This document shows, piece after piece, positions 1 to 8,397 of a DNA stretch of 64,000 bases (positions are counted from its first letter, which is position 1; each line of letters starts with the position of its first letter). This stretch comes from Roseibium aggregatum (GTDB lineage Bacteria > Pseudomonadota > Alphaproteobacteria > Rhizobiales > Stappiaceae): the NCBI RefSeq assembly GCF_017309185.1, contig NZ_JAEKJZ010000006.1:1-64000 (forward strand), written 5' to 3'. The translations under genes and the position numbers were made by a program. The notes under the pieces are model-generated. The model was not told the DNA's origin and searched no databases. It worked only from the letters and a program-made list of their open reading frames with translations.

Positions 1-89
1 CACAAAGATCCGGCCATCTCAGACCAATTGTCAGGAATTAAGGTCGCAAAACCCTGCCGCCAGCGACATCGCCGCCGTCGATGAGCCGC

Positions 90-118
90 GTTATACGCAC
101 ACTAATTCATACCGTCAA
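90..118 (-). promoter_or_regulatory. Sigma-70-type promoter firing out of the left edge
   Basis: Read on the minus strand, TTGACG (113-118) is followed after exactly 17 bases by TATAAC (90-95), five of six matches in each hexamer. Transcription would start near base 83 and run left out of the window, so a minus-strand gene probably begins just outside. Bases 1-219 hold no gene that I can support; bases 161-175 contain a small inverted repeat, GTAAG-tcatg-CTTAC. Confidence 0.6.
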
Positions 119-219
119 CGGGCAAATTCAAAAAAATGCAAAAAACCGGAAAAAAGTTAGGTAAGTCATGCTTACTTACGCAAATTCAATGACTTAGAAG
201 TTATCCATCTCTGCAGATG

Positions 220-1377
220 TCAGTCGGCAAAAAGCAAACTGCACCCCAGGCCACCAGCTGCCGCAATGAGCGCCATGCCAAGCGATTGGGCAGTCCTGCC
301 CGGTTCCCGGCGACGGACCATCTGCTCAAAAAGCTGCACCACCAAAACCGTGCCCGAAGCCCCGATCGGGTGGCCGCGGGCAAGCGCCCCTCCCAGAGGA
401 TTGAGACTTTCAGGCGGCACCTCAAGCGCGGCAGCCGACGCCATGGCTTGAACCGCATAGGCCTCCATGAGTTCAACGCAAGCGAGATCGCCGGCGTCCA
501 GGCCATGGCGTTTCAGAATGGACCGTGCACCCTCAATCGGGGCTAGCGCGGGATTTCCCGTCTCTCCGCCCGAACTTAGTCCATCCAGAAGCGTCAGACC
601 GGAGACACCGTGAGCTTCGGCACAGGCGGCGGACATCATGAGAACCGCCGCCGCGCCGTCGGCTTCGCAGGCGATGGTCGCCGCGCTCAGGCCTGTTTCC
701 GGACCTCCCGCCAACAAAGGCGCTCTCAGTGCGGTCTTCAGCATGAGAGGACGGGTAAAACTATCCCGGCGCGGACACGGCGAAGCTGTCACAATCAGGT
801 TCGCGGCCAGGTCGCCGGCCGCCGCCATCGCCTTTGCGTGAGAAGTCACGGCAAAGGCTGCCTGGCTTTCGCGCGATATCTTGTTGTCCTCCGCAAGTCT
901 TGCGGCGGCCTCGGCCAGATCCGGATCGTTGTACGGAGGCGGTGCAAAGGAGGGCCTCAGATAGGCTACAGGCTCCGACACGCCATCCTCAGGCCGGTGC
1001 ATTCGGATCGGAGACCGGCTGAAGCTCTCGGTCCCGCCCGCAAGAACACACTCCGCCGCGCCGGCCCTGATCATGTGTGCGGCCAGCAAAACGGCGTCCA
1101 GACCGGAACAGCATTGGGTGTCGAGCGTAAGCGCGGGCACGGTTTCCGGCATGCCGGCCCGCAAGGCGGCGCGCCGTGCCGGGTTGCCGCCGCCATAGAG
1201 CGCGTTGCCCAGAACGACATGGTCCACCCGAGCGGGGTCCACTGCCGCATCCTGAAGCAACCGGGCCAAGACCGGTGCCGCCAGTTCATCGGCCTGCAAG
1301 GACGCGAGCCCCCCGCCGCGCGGCGCAACCGGCGTACGCCGCGCGGCGACGACAACCGCCTGACGCGAAGCCGTCAC
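220..1377 (-). CDS. Thiolase-family protein in the biotin transporter operon, atypical active site
   Basis: A 385-residue protein with the thiolase fold outline: the N-terminal motif QCCSGLDAV holds the nucleophilic cysteine (about C89) and a late ARGHPIGASG holds the catalytic histidine. Two expected residues are missing. The canonical NEAF motif reads MEAY, and the C-terminal CIGGG region reads AAAGGLG, so the oxyanion-hole Asn and the acid/base Cys are replaced. It is last in the operon and overlaps the upstream acyl-CoA ligase by 4 bases (ATGA). From memory, Bacillus yhfU-yhfT-yhfS is a comparable bioY-ligase-thiolase set with an inferred link to biotin or pimelate. The family call is secure; the reaction is unknown, and condensation chemistry may be altered. 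Confidence 0.8.
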   Translation of the reverse strand: MTASRQAVVVAARRTPVAPRGGGLASLQADELAAPVLARLLQDAAVDPARVDHVVLGNALYGGGNPARRAALRAGMPETVPALTLDTQCCSGLDAVLLAAHMIRAGAAECVLAGGTESFSRSPIRMHRPEDGVSEPVAYLRPSFAPPPYNDPDLAEAAARLAEDNKISRESQAAFAVTSHAKAMAAAGDLAANLIVTASPCPRRDSFTRPLMLKTALRAPLLAGGPETGLSAATIACEADGAAAVLMMSAACAEAHGVSGLTLLDGLSSGGETGNPALAPIEGARSILKRHGLDAGDLACVELMEAYAVQAMASAAALEVPPESLNPLGGALARGHPIGASGTVLVVQLFEQMVRRREPGRTAQSLGMALIAAAGGLGCSLLFAD

Positions 1378-2825
1378 GAAAGCGACTCGCCTGCGTCACC
1401 GCGCAAGGCCTCCATTATGGTCCTGATATCCGGCTTGCCGCCGGGCGACAAAGGCAGGTGCTCTTTCACGTGGATCTTACGGGGAACCTTGCCCGCCGGA
1501 AGTTTCTCGCGGCAATGGCGCAGCAGCGCTGCTTCCGCATCCGGCAGGGGACCGGCAAGCTGGACCACCGCTTCAAGCCTCTGGCCACGCACCGCATCCG
1601 GCAGTCCGCCGGCGACCGCCACGGCCACTTCCGGAACATCCAACAGGACCGCCTCGACTTCTTCCGGATAGATATTGAGCCCCGAGGTCACGATCATTCT
1701 GCTTTCCCGGCCTGTTAGAAACAGGAAGCCGTCCGGGTCCAGATAGCCCCGGTCGCCGAACGTCAGCCAGGCCCCGTTCCATCTCGTGTCAGGAGCTTCC
1801 CCGCACAGGTATCCGGCGAAGAGAAGGCCGCTTTTCACCCAGATCGGTCCGGGCACTCCCGGCGCATTCGGAGCGCCCGGAGCACCGATGACGAGTTCGA
1901 CACCGGATGCCGCCCGTCCGACAGACCCAGGCGGGACCGGGTCTTCGGGTCCGGACACCGCGATGAAGCTCGTTTCCGAAGCGCCGTAAAACTCGAACAG
2001 CCGGGCTTGCGGAAAAACCATTGACAGGCGTTTGCGGTCGCCAGCCTGCCATTTGGCCCCGCTGGCCAGCACCTGCCGCACTTTCTGTCCGCCCCCGCCA
2101 CGCCTTGCCGCCTCGGCGAGAAAATGGAGCTGGGTCGGCGTCGCGAAGAGGATCGAGCCTGTCTCCGCGCTGTCCAGGTCCGAAAGCACGCGACGCGGAT
2201 CGAAGCGCGGTGCGATGGCCACCGTCAGCCCCCGGCACAATCCGTAGACAGCACCGTAGAGATGCAGCGAATGGGTGAGCCTGCCTGGCAAGACGACACA
2301 GTCGGCGTCCGGTGCCGCGAACTCCTTGTCGCTCAGTGAAAAACTGTGCAACCAGGATCCGTGACTGCGCACATAGCCTTTCGGTGTCCCCGTCGTCCCG
2401 GATGTGAACCCGGCGTAAAAGAGGTCGTCTGCTCCCGGCCGCTCCCGGTCCGGCCGGCAACGCGGCGGCCGCGCCTTCCTCTCCTCCGGAACCAGGCGCA
2501 CCGGGGATGCGGCGGTTATTTCAAGATCCGGCGCCGTTTCCGCCAGGACCGCTTCGGCCTGGGGATCCGGCCAGTCCGGATCCAGCACCATCGCGACGCG
2601 GGCCGTCCGGGCGCAGGCAAGAAACCAGACGAGCAGCGGAACGGGATCCTTCAGGCGAAGCGCGATCCGAGCACCCTTTCCGGTGCTGCTGCGAAGGATC
2701 TCTTCGGCGGCGGAGACTTTCCCGAGAAGCTCCGGCCAGGACACCGAAACCGCGCCGCATTTCAAGGCGGCTCTGTCCGGGAACCTGTCCGCGAAAGTCT
2801 CAAGTCCGTCCCCGATGAAGGTCAT
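1374..2825 (-). CDS. AMP-dependent acyl-CoA ligase (ANL superfamily)
   Basis: A 483-residue adenylate-forming enzyme. The phosphate-binding loop is TSGTTGTPKG; downstream are FEFYGASET, the FGDRGYLDPDGF hinge region with its Asp-Arg, and a C-terminal lysine region ending PLSPGGKPD. It should activate a carboxylic acid to acyl-AMP and then acyl-CoA. An unusual Gly-Ala-Pro run (GAPGAPNAPGVPGP) lies in the linker before the C-terminal subdomain. It starts 24 bases after bioY and overlaps the thiolase gene. Its position in a biotin-uptake operon suggests pimelate or another fatty-acid-like biotin precursor as substrate, but this is inference from context only. Confidence 0.85.
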   Translation of the reverse strand: MTFIGDGLETFADRFPDRAALKCGAVSVSWPELLGKVSAAEEILRSSTGKGARIALRLKDPVPLLVWFLACARTARVAMVLDPDWPDPQAEAVLAETAPDLEITAASPVRLVPEERKARPPRCRPDRERPGADDLFYAGFTSGTTGTPKGYVRSHGSWLHSFSLSDKEFAAPDADCVVLPGRLTHSLHLYGAVYGLCRGLTVAIAPRFDPRRVLSDLDSAETGSILFATPTQLHFLAEAARRGGGGQKVRQVLASGAKWQAGDRKRLSMVFPQARLFEFYGASETSFIAVSGPEDPVPPGSVGRAASGVELVIGAPGAPNAPGVPGPIWVKSGLLFAGYLCGEAPDTRWNGAWLTFGDRGYLDPDGFLFLTGRESRMIVTSGLNIYPEEVEAVLLDVPEVAVAVAGGLPDAVRGQRLEAVVQLAGPLPDAEAALLRHCREKLPAGKVPRKIHVKEHLPLSPGGKPDIRTIMEALRGDAGESLS

Positions 2826-2849
2826 GGCCGTCTCGTTCCGGTGGCAGGC

Positions 2850-3395
2850 TCAGCTTCTGGAAACCAGAGCGCTCGGCAGGCCCCGGGCGATGGTCTGGGC
2901 GATCACCGCCGTCAGGGCGACCTTGATCAGATCGCCCGGAACGAAAATCAGGGCGAAGGAGAAAGCCTGGCCAAAGGTCATGTTGCCCAGAAGCGCCATT
3001 CCGGGAATTCCGAAGGCATAAAGCACCAGAACGCCGCCAATCGCAGCCGCAAGGGCGGACGAAACGAGAATGTTCAGCCGGCCGGTTATCCGCATAACAA
3101 ATCCTGCCGCAAAGGCTGCTACGGGGAAGCCGATCAGGAACCCGCCCGACGCGGAATAGAACCACGCGAAACCGCCCCGCCCGCCGGACAGGACAGGCGC
3201 CCCCAACGCAAGAACCAGAAGAAAGAGCAGGACGGCCAGAGCGCCGCGCACAGGGCCGAGCATGACACCGGCCAGCATCACGCCGAGCGATTGCGCCGTG
3301 ACCGGAACCGGGCCCAGGTCGAATTTCGGAACCAGTCCGAGCACCGCGATCAGGGCGGCGTAAAAGGCAATTTGAACGAGAGACCTGTCAGTCAT
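2850..3395 (-). CDS. bioY: BioY, biotin-binding S component of an ECF transporter
   Basis: A 181-residue, very hydrophobic protein with about six membrane segments. It carries the BioY-type N-terminal helix (QIAFYAALIAVLGLVPKF), the GPVPVTAQSLGVMLAG segment, and a long GAPVLSGGRGGFAWFYSASGG stretch typical of the substrate-binding loops. Length matches the family. Together with BioM and BioN it forms the BioMNY uptake system. Starts and stops overlap by 4 bases with bioN upstream, indicating translational coupling. Confidence 0.93.
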   Translation of the reverse strand: MTDRSLVQIAFYAALIAVLGLVPKFDLGPVPVTAQSLGVMLAGVMLGPVRGALAVLLFLLVLALGAPVLSGGRGGFAWFYSASGGFLIGFPVAAFAAGFVMRITGRLNILVSSALAAAIGGVLVLYAFGIPGMALLGNMTFGQAFSFALIFVPGDLIKVALTAVIAQTIARGLPSALVSRS

Positions 3396-4066
3396 ATTCC
3401 ATCATTCCTTCTTTTTGATACCCGTTCGGAGCGACCGGTTGCGCCCGCCAAGGCAGTAAAGCGGGCCAACCCTTCCGCGCCGCCACGGGCGGCAAGGGCC
3501 TCCGCGACATGGTCGGACATGCGCAGGGACTGGATTCCGAGCGGGCCGATCAGCCGCCAGGAGGAGCTCTTTCCGGTCCGCGCCCGATAGGCTTCCCGCA
3601 ACGCACCGAAGACCTGCAGCAGACAGGGGACGAACCGCAGAACCAGCGTCACGCCCAGCGCGGGTTTGCGCTCGGACAGGCCTATCCAGCGGAACGGCAC
3701 GAAAACCGGGCCGATGGCGGCGAGCATGTCGTCCATGCGTGTCGTCACCGAGACAAAGTTCGCGGCAAGCACCATCGTCAGAAGGCGCAGGACCGCGAAG
3801 ACACCGTCCATGACCGCCCCGTTATACCAGTTGACGATCAGGAGGACGGCGGCAAAGAGCTTCAAGGCCTTCAGAAGCCTGAGCTGTTCCAGTCCGGCGC
3901 GCCCCAAGGACGCATAGGCCAGCAAGACCGTCAGAAAAGCTCCGGCAGCGACCCAGACAGACACCACCTGAAACAGCAGTACGCTGCTCAGAGCCAGGAT
4001 CACCAGTTTGAAGCCCGCCGGAACCCGGTGCGCCCAGCTGTCGAGCGGCAGATAGACCGGGATCAT
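3392..4066 (-). CDS. bioN: BioN, transmembrane T component of the biotin ECF transporter
   Basis: A 224-residue membrane protein of the CbiQ/EcfT family, beginning MIPVYLPLDSWAHRVPAG, the usual start of alphaproteobacterial BioN. Four to five hydrophobic helices are followed by the cytoplasmic coupling region (FGALREAYRARTGK and a later ALAARGGAEG), which contains the two short Ala-Arg-Gly type motifs that contact the ATPase. It overlaps bioM upstream by 4 bases and bioY downstream by 4 bases. It couples ATP hydrolysis by BioM to BioY movement. Confidence 0.92.
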   Translation of the reverse strand: MIPVYLPLDSWAHRVPAGFKLVILALSSVLLFQVVSVWVAAGAFLTVLLAYASLGRAGLEQLRLLKALKLFAAVLLIVNWYNGAVMDGVFAVLRLLTMVLAANFVSVTTRMDDMLAAIGPVFVPFRWIGLSERKPALGVTLVLRFVPCLLQVFGALREAYRARTGKSSSWRLIGPLGIQSLRMSDHVAEALAARGGAEGLARFTALAGATGRSERVSKRRNDGI

Positions 4067-4839
4067 ATCGCGGCGGCCTCCATGTCTTCCGCAAGCCGGA
4101 CGTCGACGTCGCCTTGATAGGCTGCAAGCACTTCTTCCGGTCTGCCGTCCATGCGCAGACGGCCTTCCTCAAGCCACAGAACCCGGTCAAATCCCCTGAA
4201 ATGATCAAGGTCATGAGAGATCATGACGATCTTTTGCGGCAAGGCGAGGAGCTTGCGCCGCAGCCGCCGCATGGAAAATGCGTCGAGGCTGGTCATGGGC
4301 TCATCCAGCACCAGGAGGCGTGGCTCCATCACCAGCACGGCCAGAATGCAGACAAACTGCTTCTGCCCTTCCGAAAGCTCCGCGATCGGCGCACCGGCCA
4401 GAGCCTCGAAACCGTGTTCCGCCAGAAATGCCCGGGCGCGGCTCCGGCTTTCGGCCTTGTCCGCGCCGAGCTGGGTCAGGCCGAAGGCGATTTCCTCCTC
4501 CACGGTCGGAAAAATCGCCTGGTGATCCGGGTTCTGGAAGACGAAGCCGACATGGCGCGGCAATTCGGGTTCCGCCTCCCGCGACGGCGCGCCGAACAGG
4601 GAGAGGCTGCCCGTATCCGGGCTGCGCAAGCCGTTCAGTAGACGCACAAAACTGCTTTTGCCGGAGCCGTTCAGGCCGATCACCCCGACGCGGTCTTCGG
4701 CGAGCGACAAGGTCAGATCTTCAAGAATGCGCTTCCGGCCGACGGTGAGGCCCACGCCCTCGAAGACGGCATAGGGGCTCGCCTGCGGATCGCAGACGCT
4801 TGAGGCGCGTACAGTCTTTTTTTTCGGCCAGAAAGCCAT
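4063..4839 (-). CDS. bioM: BioM, ATPase of the biotin ECF transporter
   Basis: A 258-residue ABC ATPase. Walker A is GLNGSGKSS, the Q-loop region is FVFQNPDHQ, the signature is LSEGQKQFV (LSEGQ instead of LSGGQ), Walker B is LLVLDEP, and the H-loop is MISHD. The Q-loop NPDHQ sequence is typical of ECF-type (EcfA-like) ATPases. It is the first gene of the operon bioMNY-ligase-thiolase. The ATG is preceded by GAGG four bases upstream. The first roughly 25 residues are a short extension before the ATPase domain. Confidence 0.92.
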   Translation of the reverse strand: MAFWPKKKTVRASSVCDPQASPYAVFEGVGLTVGRKRILEDLTLSLAEDRVGVIGLNGSGKSSFVRLLNGLRSPDTGSLSLFGAPSREAEPELPRHVGFVFQNPDHQAIFPTVEEEIAFGLTQLGADKAESRSRARAFLAEHGFEALAGAPIAELSEGQKQFVCILAVLVMEPRLLVLDEPMTSLDAFSMRRLRRKLLALPQKIVMISHDLDHFRGFDRVLWLEEGRLRMDGRPEEVLAAYQGDVDVRLAEDMEAAAI

Positions 4840-4901
4840 ATTACCTCGCCGCGGCGACAGGACATTCCGGACAGGATACCGCCGCCAGTTTTTTCGCGCC
4901 G

Positions 4902-4930
4902 CTTATCGGCCGGAAACAGGTCAGTGTCAA
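4902..4930 (-). promoter_or_regulatory. Sigma-70-type promoter of the bioMNY operon
   Basis: On the minus strand a perfect TTGACA (4925-4930) is followed after 17 bases by GATAAG (4902-4907). The predicted start lies near 4895, giving a leader of about 55 bases to the bioM ATG. I found no TTATMKATAA-type BioR operator in the 98-base gap, so if the operon is biotin-regulated the operator is not obvious. Confidence 0.65.
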
Positions 4931-4937
4931 AGGCTGG

Positions 4938-6347
4938 TCATCCTACCGGGCGGACCAGGCCCGGCAACTTGGCGAATTGGTCGATGGTCGATTTCACCCT
5001 GGCCAAAGCCTCGCGGAACCGTTCGTCGGAGTCCTCCGATCCGAACGTAATCCTGAGATAGGGTGCCGGCGCGCGGTCCCGTGCCTGGAAGTAGCGTGAG
5101 GACAGAACGGAGACCTTCTGCTGGGCAAGCGCCGCCTGAACCGCGTCCGGATCGGCCCCCTCGGGTAGGCCCAACCAGCCGAACACCTTGTTCGGCCCGC
5201 TTTGGAGCCGATAGGGAGACAACAGGCTTTCAGCCATCTTGAAGCGCTCCCGGTTGGCCTTGCGTTTCATCCGCAGCGCCTTGAACAAATGCCCCTCGCG
5301 CACCCAGCCGGCGATCAGTTCGGCAGTGATCGGCGAGGCCATCCAGGTGCTTTCGCCGATCTTGTTGCGGATCGTGTCGCCGAACGGGCCGGGCACATGG
5401 ACGAAACCGATCCGGCTTCCCGGCGAACAGACCTTGGAAATGCTGGCGATCGAGGCGGTGCGCTCGGGCGCGAGTGCGCCGAAGGCAGGCAGGGTCTCGG
5501 TCAGAAACGGCGTGTAGGGATCGTCCTCGACGATTTTCAGGTCGTGGTCCCGCGCCACCCGGACCAGGTCCTGCCGTTCCTCCTCCGACATGGTGTGCGT
5601 GGTCGGATTGTGCATGTTCGGCATCAAGAAGACGCCCTTGAGGCCATGGCTTCGGGCTGCTCTTGCCAGCGCTTCCGGATCCATCGCCGCGAAACCGCCG
5701 TCGGAACCGCGCAGGGACGGAACCGGGGCCGCCTTCAGACCGATGCCGGCCAGCGAACTGAAGATCGACGGGTAGGTGAAGCCGTCGACCGCAATCGCGT
5801 CGCCGGGACGGAACAACGCCTGGCAGGTCACCTGAATGCCATGCTGGGCTCCGCAGGTGACCGCGATGCGGGCGGGGTCTGCGTCCAGTCCATAGTCCTT
5901 GAAGACCAGCACCCCGGTTTCCCTGTGCGCTTTCAGCCCTTCCGACGGCACGAACCCGTTCAACCGGTCGATCCCGGGTGTTCCCGCCATGCGCACGAGC
6001 CCTTCGGCAAGGCTCGGATTGAGATGCGGATAGGCGAAATTCCGCGCCAGATCGCAGGTTTCCGGTTCGTCCTCGGCCGGCGCCAGGGGCGAGACCTTCT
6101 GGGTTTTGGAGGCGACATAGGTGCCGCGCCCGGTTTCACCCTTGACCAGGCGGCGCCGTTCCGCCTCGCCATAGGCGCGCGTGACCGTGCCGAGCGTGAC
6201 GCCGAGCCGATAGGCCAGCTCGCGTTGCGGCGGCAGCCGGTCCCCCTGAGAGAGCCTGCCTCCGCCGATATCGGCTTCCAGCGCGTCGGCGATCGCCAGA
6301 TAGATCGGCCCTTCGGCCGCTTCGATGTTCGGGACCCACATTGTCAT
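4938..6347 (-). CDS. MocR-type GntR regulator with aminotransferase domain
   Basis: A 469-residue two-domain regulator. Residues about 10-80 form a winged helix of the GntR family (LPPQRELAYRLGVTLGTVTR, then GRGTYVAS). The remainder is a fold-type I aminotransferase domain with the PLP lysine in SISKVCSPGSRIGF. MocR proteins use PLP or an aldimine as effector rather than catalysing transamination. It is transcribed away from a LysE-type exporter, a pairing common for MocR-controlled genes. No Shine-Dalgarno sequence precedes the ATG; GATAAC lies 11 bases upstream of it, so the mRNA may have almost no leader. The 97-base shared region holds direct repeats. Confidence 0.88.
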   Translation of the reverse strand: MTMWVPNIEAAEGPIYLAIADALEADIGGGRLSQGDRLPPQRELAYRLGVTLGTVTRAYGEAERRRLVKGETGRGTYVASKTQKVSPLAPAEDEPETCDLARNFAYPHLNPSLAEGLVRMAGTPGIDRLNGFVPSEGLKAHRETGVLVFKDYGLDADPARIAVTCGAQHGIQVTCQALFRPGDAIAVDGFTYPSIFSSLAGIGLKAAPVPSLRGSDGGFAAMDPEALARAARSHGLKGVFLMPNMHNPTTHTMSEEERQDLVRVARDHDLKIVEDDPYTPFLTETLPAFGALAPERTASIASISKVCSPGSRIGFVHVPGPFGDTIRNKIGESTWMASPITAELIAGWVREGHLFKALRMKRKANRERFKMAESLLSPYRLQSGPNKVFGWLGLPEGADPDAVQAALAQQKVSVLSSRYFQARDRAPAPYLRITFGSEDSDERFREALARVKSTIDQFAKLPGLVRPVG

Positions 6348-6407
6348 GAGAACAATGTTATCATTGACGGAGACAATATCTCAAGACACAGATTGCCTCC
6401 TCTTTTT

Positions 6408-6425
6408 TGTATCGATTGTATCGAT
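6408..6425. promoter_or_regulatory. Tandem 9-bp direct repeat, candidate MocR operator
   Basis: TGTATCGAT occurs twice head to tail with no gap (6408-6416 and 6417-6425), 20 bases before the LysE start codon and in the region shared with the divergent MocR gene. MocR regulators are known to bind direct repeats, so this is the best operator candidate. The same gap also has the palindrome AACAATGTT (6351-6359) and GAGA-N5-TCTC (6370-6382). Confidence 0.5.
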
Positions 6426-6444
6426 TTTGCCCTGGAGACACTCG

Positions 6445-7041
6445 ATGGATACCGCCACCTTCCTCGCCTTCGCGGTGTTTGTGATCGTCATGACCGGCAC
6501 CCCGGGTCCCGGCAATCTGACCTTTCTGGCCATCGGCGCGACCGCGGGCTATCGCACGGCGTTTCCCGTGATCGTCGCCTCCCAGATCGGCTCGATCCCC
6601 CTGAAACTGGGCGTCGCCTACGGTCTCGGTCATGTCATGGCCGCCGGCGGACCCGTCGTTTCCGTCTTCAAGGCGCTGAGCATGGCCTATATGGCCTATC
6701 TCGCCTGGCGGATTATTTGCCTGAGCGTCCGGCCGAAAGGTGAGGTCGCCCTGCCGAGTTTCTGGGAGGGGCTTCTGATCCATCCGCTCAGCCCGAAGAC
6801 CTGGGCGATGAACCTGGTGGCGTTTTCCACCTTTCTGGCCGGCAACACGCTCACCCTGCACGAAAACGCCCTGATCCTGGTCTCAGGCTTCACCATCGGC
6901 GGACTGGTGTTTCATTCCCTTTGGGCGCTCGCCGGGGTCTCCATTCTCGCGGTCATCGGAGAAGGCCCGGCCATGCGCGCCATCACCGTTTCGATGGCGG
7001 TTGCCATGCTGGGGGCAACTCTGTGGGCGCTGGCCCTTTAG
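6445..7041 (+). CDS. LysE-family amino acid exporter
   Basis: A 198-residue inner-membrane protein with about six hydrophobic segments. It opens MDTATFLAFAVFVIVMTGTPGPGNL, where the TPGPGN motif after the first helix is diagnostic of LysE/RhtB translocators. The start at 6445 is chosen because GGAG lies eight bases upstream and the family begins here; the longer reading frame would add 40 non-homologous residues. It probably exports an amino acid or related metabolite and is likely controlled by the divergent MocR regulator. Confidence 0.88.
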   Translation: MDTATFLAFAVFVIVMTGTPGPGNLTFLAIGATAGYRTAFPVIVASQIGSIPLKLGVAYGLGHVMAAGGPVVSVFKALSMAYMAYLAWRIICLSVRPKGEVALPSFWEGLLIHPLSPKTWAMNLVAFSTFLAGNTLTLHENALILVSGFTIGGLVFHSLWALAGVSILAVIGEGPAMRAITVSMAVAMLGATLWALAL

Positions 7042-7095
7042 CGCAATGCGCGAGACGCCTGCGCGACGGTCGAACACCCTCGGTATACCGCATGC

Positions 7096-7335
7096 TCATT
7101 TGGCCTGCAGTTTCATTTCGAGCCGCCATTTCTCTTCCAGAGACCCCGAAGACCAAGCGGCGTCGGTCAGGCCGACATCTCTCATCAGGTGCGGGGACAG
7201 GTCGCCCGGAGCTAGACGTTTGCGCTTATGCCCCGTTGGCCTGCGGAGCGTTTTCAGCATAAGCTGCCTTATTGCAAAAACGGCTTGCGCAAGGCCGGAG
7301 CGGGTTTGGCTTGCACACAGTTCGGATCGGGACAT
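7096..7335 (-). CDS. Small DUF1127-like protein
   Basis: A 79-residue basic protein. Its C-terminal half carries LSPHLMRDVGLTDAAW, which matches the DUF1127 pattern (L..LLRDIGL). The ATG at 7335 is preceded by AGGAG nine bases upstream, so a TTG nine bases further out is unlikely. DUF1127 proteins are small arginine-rich proteins, some of which affect RNA turnover or metabolism in alphaproteobacteria. It is divergent from a LysR regulator with 95 bases between them, so LysR control is possible. Confidence 0.65.
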   Translation of the reverse strand: MSRSELCASQTRSGLAQAVFAIRQLMLKTLRRPTGHKRKRLAPGDLSPHLMRDVGLTDAAWSSGSLEEKWRLEMKLQAK

Positions 7336-7430
7336 CGCCTTCAACTCCTGTTACGATGGCGCCAATATCCGTCCGTTCCATTTGCGTGACCAACGAAACC
7401 TCGCGCATGACACATAAGGGAATTTTATGC

Positions 7431-8360
7431 ATGCCAGTCAGCCTGCCGCCCTTGTCCGCGATTCGTGCGTTTGAGGCAGCCAGCCGTCATTTGAGTTTCA
7501 CCAAGGCGGGTGAGGAACTCGGCATGACACAGGCGGCCATCAGCTATCAGATCAGGCTCCTGGAAGACCGGCTTGGCTACGCGGTGTTCATTCGCAAGAC
7601 GCGCCGGATCGAACTGACGGAAAATGGCAGACAGCTCTCGGGCAGGGTGATCGAGGCCTTCGCGACCTTGCGCACGGCTTTCGAGGAAGTGGGCGAGAAA
7701 AACGCCGGTCAACTGGTGGTTTCGAGCAACACGACCTTCGCAGTCAACTGGCTGGCGAACCGGCTGGTGCATTTCCAGATGCAGAACCCGGACATCGCCG
7801 TGCGTATCCTGCCCTACGGGCCGGGAGCCTCCCCGGAGTTCGACAGCGCGGATATCGTCGTCTCGGCCTGCAAGCGACCGCCCAAGGACTGGATCTCGAA
7901 CGAAATCGTCAAGGCGGACTTCTCCCCCATGCTCAGCCCGGCGCTCGCCGCAAGCATCGGTGGCGTCACGTCGCCGGAAGACATCCTGCGCCTGCCGATG
8001 GTCGATCCCCAGGATCCCTGGTGGGGGATTTGGTTCCGGGCCGCCGGGTTCGGCGATGTGGACCTCAGCGGCCGGCCCAATTCGCGCATGGGCTCGCAGG
8101 CGCTTGAAGCCAATCGCGCCATCGCCGGGCAGGGCGTCGCCATTCTGACGCCCTACTTCTGCAAGACCGCCCTGGAAACCGGCCAGTTGCAGCAGCCGTT
8201 TGATCTGACAGCCAGAATCGAAGAGGAAAGCTGGTACTTGAGTTATCCGCCCACGAAGCGCAACAACCGGAAGGTCCGGCTGTTCCGCGACTGGGTGTTC
8301 GCGGAGTTGAAGCGCGACGGCATGCCCGTTCCCGCACCGGCCCCGGAGACCGCCGCCTGA
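7431..8360 (+). CDS. LysR-family regulator, GcvA-like
   Basis: A 309-residue transcription factor. It starts MPVSLPPLSAIRAFEAASRH and contains the HTH sequence SFTKAGEELGMTQAAISYQI, followed by a periplasmic-binding-type effector domain. The first residues (LPPLxAIRAFEAAARH) are typical of the GcvA/AmpR subgroup. ATG 7431 is preceded by AAGGGA nine bases upstream; earlier in-frame starts lack support. It lies between a divergent DUF1127 gene and a convergent purU. Confidence 0.9.
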   Translation: MPVSLPPLSAIRAFEAASRHLSFTKAGEELGMTQAAISYQIRLLEDRLGYAVFIRKTRRIELTENGRQLSGRVIEAFATLRTAFEEVGEKNAGQLVVSSNTTFAVNWLANRLVHFQMQNPDIAVRILPYGPGASPEFDSADIVVSACKRPPKDWISNEIVKADFSPMLSPALAASIGGVTSPEDILRLPMVDPQDPWWGIWFRAAGFGDVDLSGRPNSRMGSQALEANRAIAGQGVAILTPYFCKTALETGQLQQPFDLTARIEEESWYLSYPPTKRNNRKVRLFRDWVFAELKRDGMPVPAPAPETAA

Positions 8361-8397
8361 CAGCCGGTCCGAGGTCGACCTGACTGGGAATGCCCCG

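Noticed and set aside
4063..4839. bioM as a cobalt/nickel ECF ATPase
   Set aside because: The partner S component is BioY by sequence, so a metal substrate is not supported.
5202..6743. 513-codon plus-strand frame over MocR and LysE
   Set aside because: It spans parts of two recognised genes on both strands in other frames and has no recognisable motif.
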